The notes under the pieces were generated by a model that was given only the letters and a program-made list of their open reading frames with translations, was not told where the DNA came from and did no database searches. Shown in pieces: positions 5,268 to 7,502 of a stretch of 7,502 nt of DNA. How positions within the stretch are numbered: the stretch's first letter is position 1; each line of letters begins with the position of its first letter. This DNA comes from Abditibacteriales bacterium (GTDB lineage: Bacteria > Armatimonadota > Abditibacteriia > Abditibacteriales > JANWYM01), in contig JANWYM010000191.1 of NCBI GenBank assembly GCA_025055355.1, forward strand, positions 1-7,502. Reading direction: 5' to 3'. The position numbers were made by a program, and so were the translations under genes.

Positions 5268-6668
5268 ATGGACTGGCGACTGTGGACGCTGCTAACGGTG
5301 GCGCTTCTCGCTCGATTGCCGTGCCTCACCGCTCCGTTGCTGGATGCCCATGCGTGGCGACAAACGGCGACCGCATCCATCGCGCGCAATTACGCTGAGA
5401 ACGGGCTGCGATTTCTGTTCCCGCAAGTGGATGTGGGCGGCGATGGTCCCGGTTACGTCGGCTGTGAACTACCGCTTTATCCGTTTATGGTCGCAACCGT
5501 GTATGCCGTGACGGGCGTGCGCGAGTGGATAGCGCGGGCGATGGCGATGCTGTGCGCGGTGGGTGCGACGGTGGTTCTCTACGCCCTCGCCCGAGAAGTC
5601 ATTGCCCCGCGCGGCGCGTTCTACGCCGCGCTGTGCTTCGCCCTCCAGCCCATGGGCGTGTTCTTCACGCGCAACGTTCAGCCCGAATCGCTGATGTTGC
5701 TCCTCTCAATGCTGTGCGTGTGGATGCTGTGGCGTTGGCAGGTCAGCGGCAGCCCCCGTCAGTTAAAGGCGGCTGCATTGTTTCTCGGGCTGGCGCTCGG
5801 CGTGAAACTGACCTGCGCCTACCTGTTACTGCCCTCCTGCTACCTTCTCGCACAGCGCTTCGGCAGACGTTTCTGGAAGGAGCCGCAGGTCTGGACGTTT
5901 GCCGCCATCGCGCTGATGATTCCCGCTCTTTGGTATGCTCACGCTTACCGCTTGGCGAGCCTCACGGGCATCGCCTTCAACCTCAGCGGGCAGGGCGCAT
6001 TTGTTTCATGGCGCGATGTGTTGGGCGGTCAGATATGGACGGAACTACTGACGCGGTTTGCGCTCGTCGTTCTCTCTCCGATGGTGTTACTCATCGCCGG
6101 ACTGGCAGTGATAACATCTCTGCGCGAACGACCGATGCGGTTCTTTCACATCTGGCTTATCGCCGTTCTCATCTATATTGTTGCCACTGCGCCGATGAGC
6201 AAGGTTCACTACTACTACTACCTGCCCATCCTACCGATTGCCTCTATCTTCTTTGGCAAAGGGCTGACGGACGTTCGCGGACAGGGCGCCAGCAAACTCA
6301 TCATCACGACGGCGATGGTATCTCTCGCCGTTCCGCTGATTTGGGTGGCGCCGTGGTATCGCGTGGACGACGCTTTTCTCAAAGCCGCGCATGAACTCAA
6401 TCGCCGCGCTCCGCGCTCCGCGCTCGTGCTGGCAGCGGACCCAGGCGAACCTGAGTTGCTCTATTACGCCTACCGCAAGGGCTGGCACCTGCGACCGCAG
6501 CAGTGGAGCGTGGAACGGCTGAAGCAATATCATGCCCATGGCGCGCGCTATCTCGTCGTGACGCACCCCCAGGCGTTCCAATGGGACGACGCAACGCGGC
6601 AATACTTGCAGGACCACGCGACGCCTCGTGTGAAGACGAAGGACTTCTGGATTTATGAATTGCATTAA
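5268..6668 (+). CDS. GT39-type (ArnT/PMT-like) membrane glycosyltransferase
   Basis: The product has 466 residues from ATG 5268. I preferred this start because AAGG lies 7 bp upstream and the first helix then begins at once; in-frame starts at 5028, 5199 and 5202 would add a non-family extension. Residues 23-33 (PLLDAHAWRQT) carry the acidic first-loop motif of GT-C enzymes, followed by IARNYAENG and a G-rich loop before ELPLYPF. QPMGVFFTRNVQPESL (about 127-142) and HYYYYLP (314-320) are also typical. About ten hydrophobic segments precede a soluble tail of about 100 residues (about 368-466), which should face the periplasm. Such enzymes move a sugar from a polyprenyl-phosphate donor to lipid, protein or glycan; donor and acceptor cannot be read here. 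No clear promoter was found in 5094-5267. It is divergent from the cytochrome and stands alone. Confidence 0.9.
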   Translation: MDWRLWTLLTVALLARLPCLTAPLLDAHAWRQTATASIARNYAENGLRFLFPQVDVGGDGPGYVGCELPLYPFMVATVYAVTGVREWIARAMAMLCAVGATVVLYALAREVIAPRGAFYAALCFALQPMGVFFTRNVQPESLMLLLSMLCVWMLWRWQVSGSPRQLKAAALFLGLALGVKLTCAYLLLPSCYLLAQRFGRRFWKEPQVWTFAAIALMIPALWYAHAYRLASLTGIAFNLSGQGAFVSWRDVLGGQIWTELLTRFALVVLSPMVLLIAGLAVITSLRERPMRFFHIWLIAVLIYIVATAPMSKVHYYYYLPILPIASIFFGKGLTDVRGQGASKLIITTAMVSLAVPLIWVAPWYRVDDAFLKAAHELNRRAPRSALVLAADPGEPELLYYAYRKGWHLRPQQWSVERLKQYHAHGARYLVVTHPQAFQWDDATRQYLQDHATPRVKTKDFWIYELH

Positions 6669-6684
6669 CTAAACTTTTGCGTTT
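6669..6684 (+). repeat. 3'-flank repeat CTAAACTTTTGCGTTT, copy 2
   Basis: It begins at the base after the glycosyltransferase stop codon. It is identical to 3897-3882 on the minus strand, which follows the cytochrome stop, and the match to the partial copy at 3846-3858 continues as TTTTGCGTTTTGC through 6687. No stem-loop terminator is visible next to it. Confidence 0.7.
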
Positions 6685-6699
6685 TGCCCTTTTCGTCGC

Positions 6700-7183
6700 C
6701 CGCCCTGCTGTCGCCCGACTCATTCATCCGCTTTGAGCAGACGCGGGCGCAACTGTTGCTGGGCGTCCTCTATCAGCGACGCGGGCGCGGGGAGGCAGCG
6801 CGGCTGGTGTGGCGGTTCGTGTATGAGTTCGACCTGATGGGGGTACTGCGGCGGCACACGATAACCGATGCCTTGCAGAACACGAAGACGTTCGACTACG
6901 ACAGGACGGGCAAAGGTGCTGCAAATCACCGACGCGCTCAACGGCGTGCGGCAATACGGCTACACCAACTAACCCCATCACCCGTTGGCCGGTCGGAACT
7001 TTGGCACGTTCTAACTTGCCAACCTGCCAACCTGTGAACCCGCCAACCACGTTCGGCTACGATGCCGCCATGCGGCTGGTGCAGATGCAACAGAGGGACA
7101 GTCAGCGGACGCTATCTACGGGACGGGGAGTTACACCTACACCTACTCAGACCGGGGCGAGATGTTGAGCGTGACGTATGCCA
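6700..7183 (+). pseudogene. Decayed TPR plus YD-repeat (RHS-like) protein remnant
   Basis: Three frames carry successive recognisable pieces. The first, 6732-6914, starts with a TPR-like helix pair (AQLLLGVLYQRRGRGEAARL) and passes into YD repeats (YEFDLMGVLRRHTITDALQN, then FDYDRTGK). A one-base shift near 6912-6916 moves the signal to VLQITDALNGVRQYGYTN, which ends at TAA 6970-6972. After 79 unrelated bases the signal resumes in a third frame at 7052 with FGYDAAMRLVQM. It then shifts again to IYGTGSYTYTYSDRGEMLSV up to about 7180. YD repeats form the shells of RHS/Tc toxins and wall-associated proteins. No start codon, ribosome site, Rhs core end or toxin tip is visible. Indel errors in the assembly could mimic part of this, but not the inserted segment. 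The TPR-to-YD junction may be an old fusion. Confidence 0.7.
7013..7044. repeat. Four tandem 8-bp units (AACCTGCC type)
   Basis: AACTTGCC, AACCTGCC, AACCTGTG and AACCCGCC follow one another without gaps, and a fifth begins AACCAC. They form the end of the segment that interrupts the YD-repeat remnant. CCAAC at 6965-6969 and 7043-7047 brackets that segment. Confidence 0.75.
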
Positions 7184-7186
7184 TAA

Positions 7187-7402
7187 AAATGGGCAGTTGG
7201 GGTTGTTTGCGGGTTCTGTGGGGGGATAGCCGGGGTGGTTCTCGCCGCGTTGGTGATTCGGCGGCGGAAGTCATGGCAGCCCTACCGCCTCGCCGAAGTC
7301 GCTGGTTAACACTGGGCAGTTATCATTGGATGGGTTTGGGGGGCGGGGTTGCTCGATGTCCTCGTCACGGGACTGCTGGGGCGATATGGGTGGTTGCGAT
7401 GA
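7187..7402 (+). pseudogene. Hydrophobic frame with two membrane-like segments, split by TAA
   Basis: One frame reads GVVCGFCGGIAGVVLAALVI followed by RRRKSWQPYRLAEVAG, a membrane helix with a positive stop-transfer end. It stops at TAA 7307-7309 and then continues in the same frame as HWAVIIGWVWGAGLLDVLVT to TGA 7400-7402, another hydrophobic stretch. There is no convincing start codon or ribosome-binding site. It lies directly after the YD-repeat remnant and may be its membrane-associated C-terminal part or a separate broken gene. I do not recognise a family. Confidence 0.4.
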
Positions 7403-7451
7403 GGGCAACACGAGGGAGAAGGCTTTGGAGAGTAGGGGCGGTGGGGGCCAG

Positions 7452-7502
7452 GCAGCCCCCAACCCCCCCCCAGGGAGGGGGGGGAGGGGCGCCCCCCCCA
7501 AC
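7452..7502. repeat. GC-homopolymer intergenic repeat, cut by window end
   Basis: Runs of C and G alternate with the string CCCCCAACCCC at 7456-7466, which is also found in the left array's outer end at 24-34. A second C run ending in AAC starts near 7492. It looks like a degenerate relative of the left array's terminal repeat and continues past the window. Homopolymer length here may be unreliable. Confidence 0.55.

Noticed and set aside
7138..7502. Plus-strand frame open from the YD piece to the window end
   Set aside because: It lacks stops only because of extreme G/C runs. After about 7183 its translation is Arg/Gly/Trp-rich with no repeat or domain pattern, while another frame shows better membrane-protein character.

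Overview
The window looks like a chromosomal stretch from a GC-rich, diderm, probably environmental or thermophilic bacterium. Armatimonadota-type lineages fit the gene set and the many GC-rich palindromic repeats, but this is a guess from style; no taxonomic marker is present. Coding is well resolved from about 269 to 6668. Both edges are repeat-rich or decayed.

Layout: positions 18-264 hold an array of about 33-34-bp palindromic units in head-to-head orientation, bounded by 34-bp terminal inverted repeats. Four minus-strand genes follow, listed in transcription order from the right. First is a five-heme c-type cytochrome (4912-3902). Next are an ECF sigma factor (3686-3066) and an overlapping single-pass membrane protein, presumed to be its anti-sigma factor (3073-2417). 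Last is a secreted FecR-domain protein with a beta-rich C-terminal domain (2155-269). On the plus strand, divergent from the cytochrome, is a GT39-type membrane glycosyltransferase (5268-6668). From 6700 to 7402 there are frameshifted remnants of a TPR/YD-repeat (RHS-like) protein and a hydrophobic frame split by a stop codon. A GC-homopolymer repeat resembling the left array begins at the right edge.

Regulation is unusually legible. The FecR-domain gene and the cytochrome gene each have a TTGACA-N17-(-10) promoter on the minus strand. The FecR-gene promoter carries two perfect dyads, one containing the -35 and one over the -10/start. The cytochrome promoter feeds a leader of about 145 nt with an 18-bp dyad, a 25-position imperfect hairpin ending just before a strong Shine-Dalgarno, and three copies of GGACGATTT.

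How the genes may work together (inference): the sigma/anti-sigma pair reads an envelope signal, and the FecR-domain protein is a plausible envelope partner or target. It has its own housekeeping-type promoter, so it need not be part of the sigma operon. The cytochrome and glycosyltransferase point to envelope electron transfer and surface glycan or lipid modification. The least explained pieces are the FecR/beta-domain fusion, the cytochrome leader RNA and the bounded repeat array.
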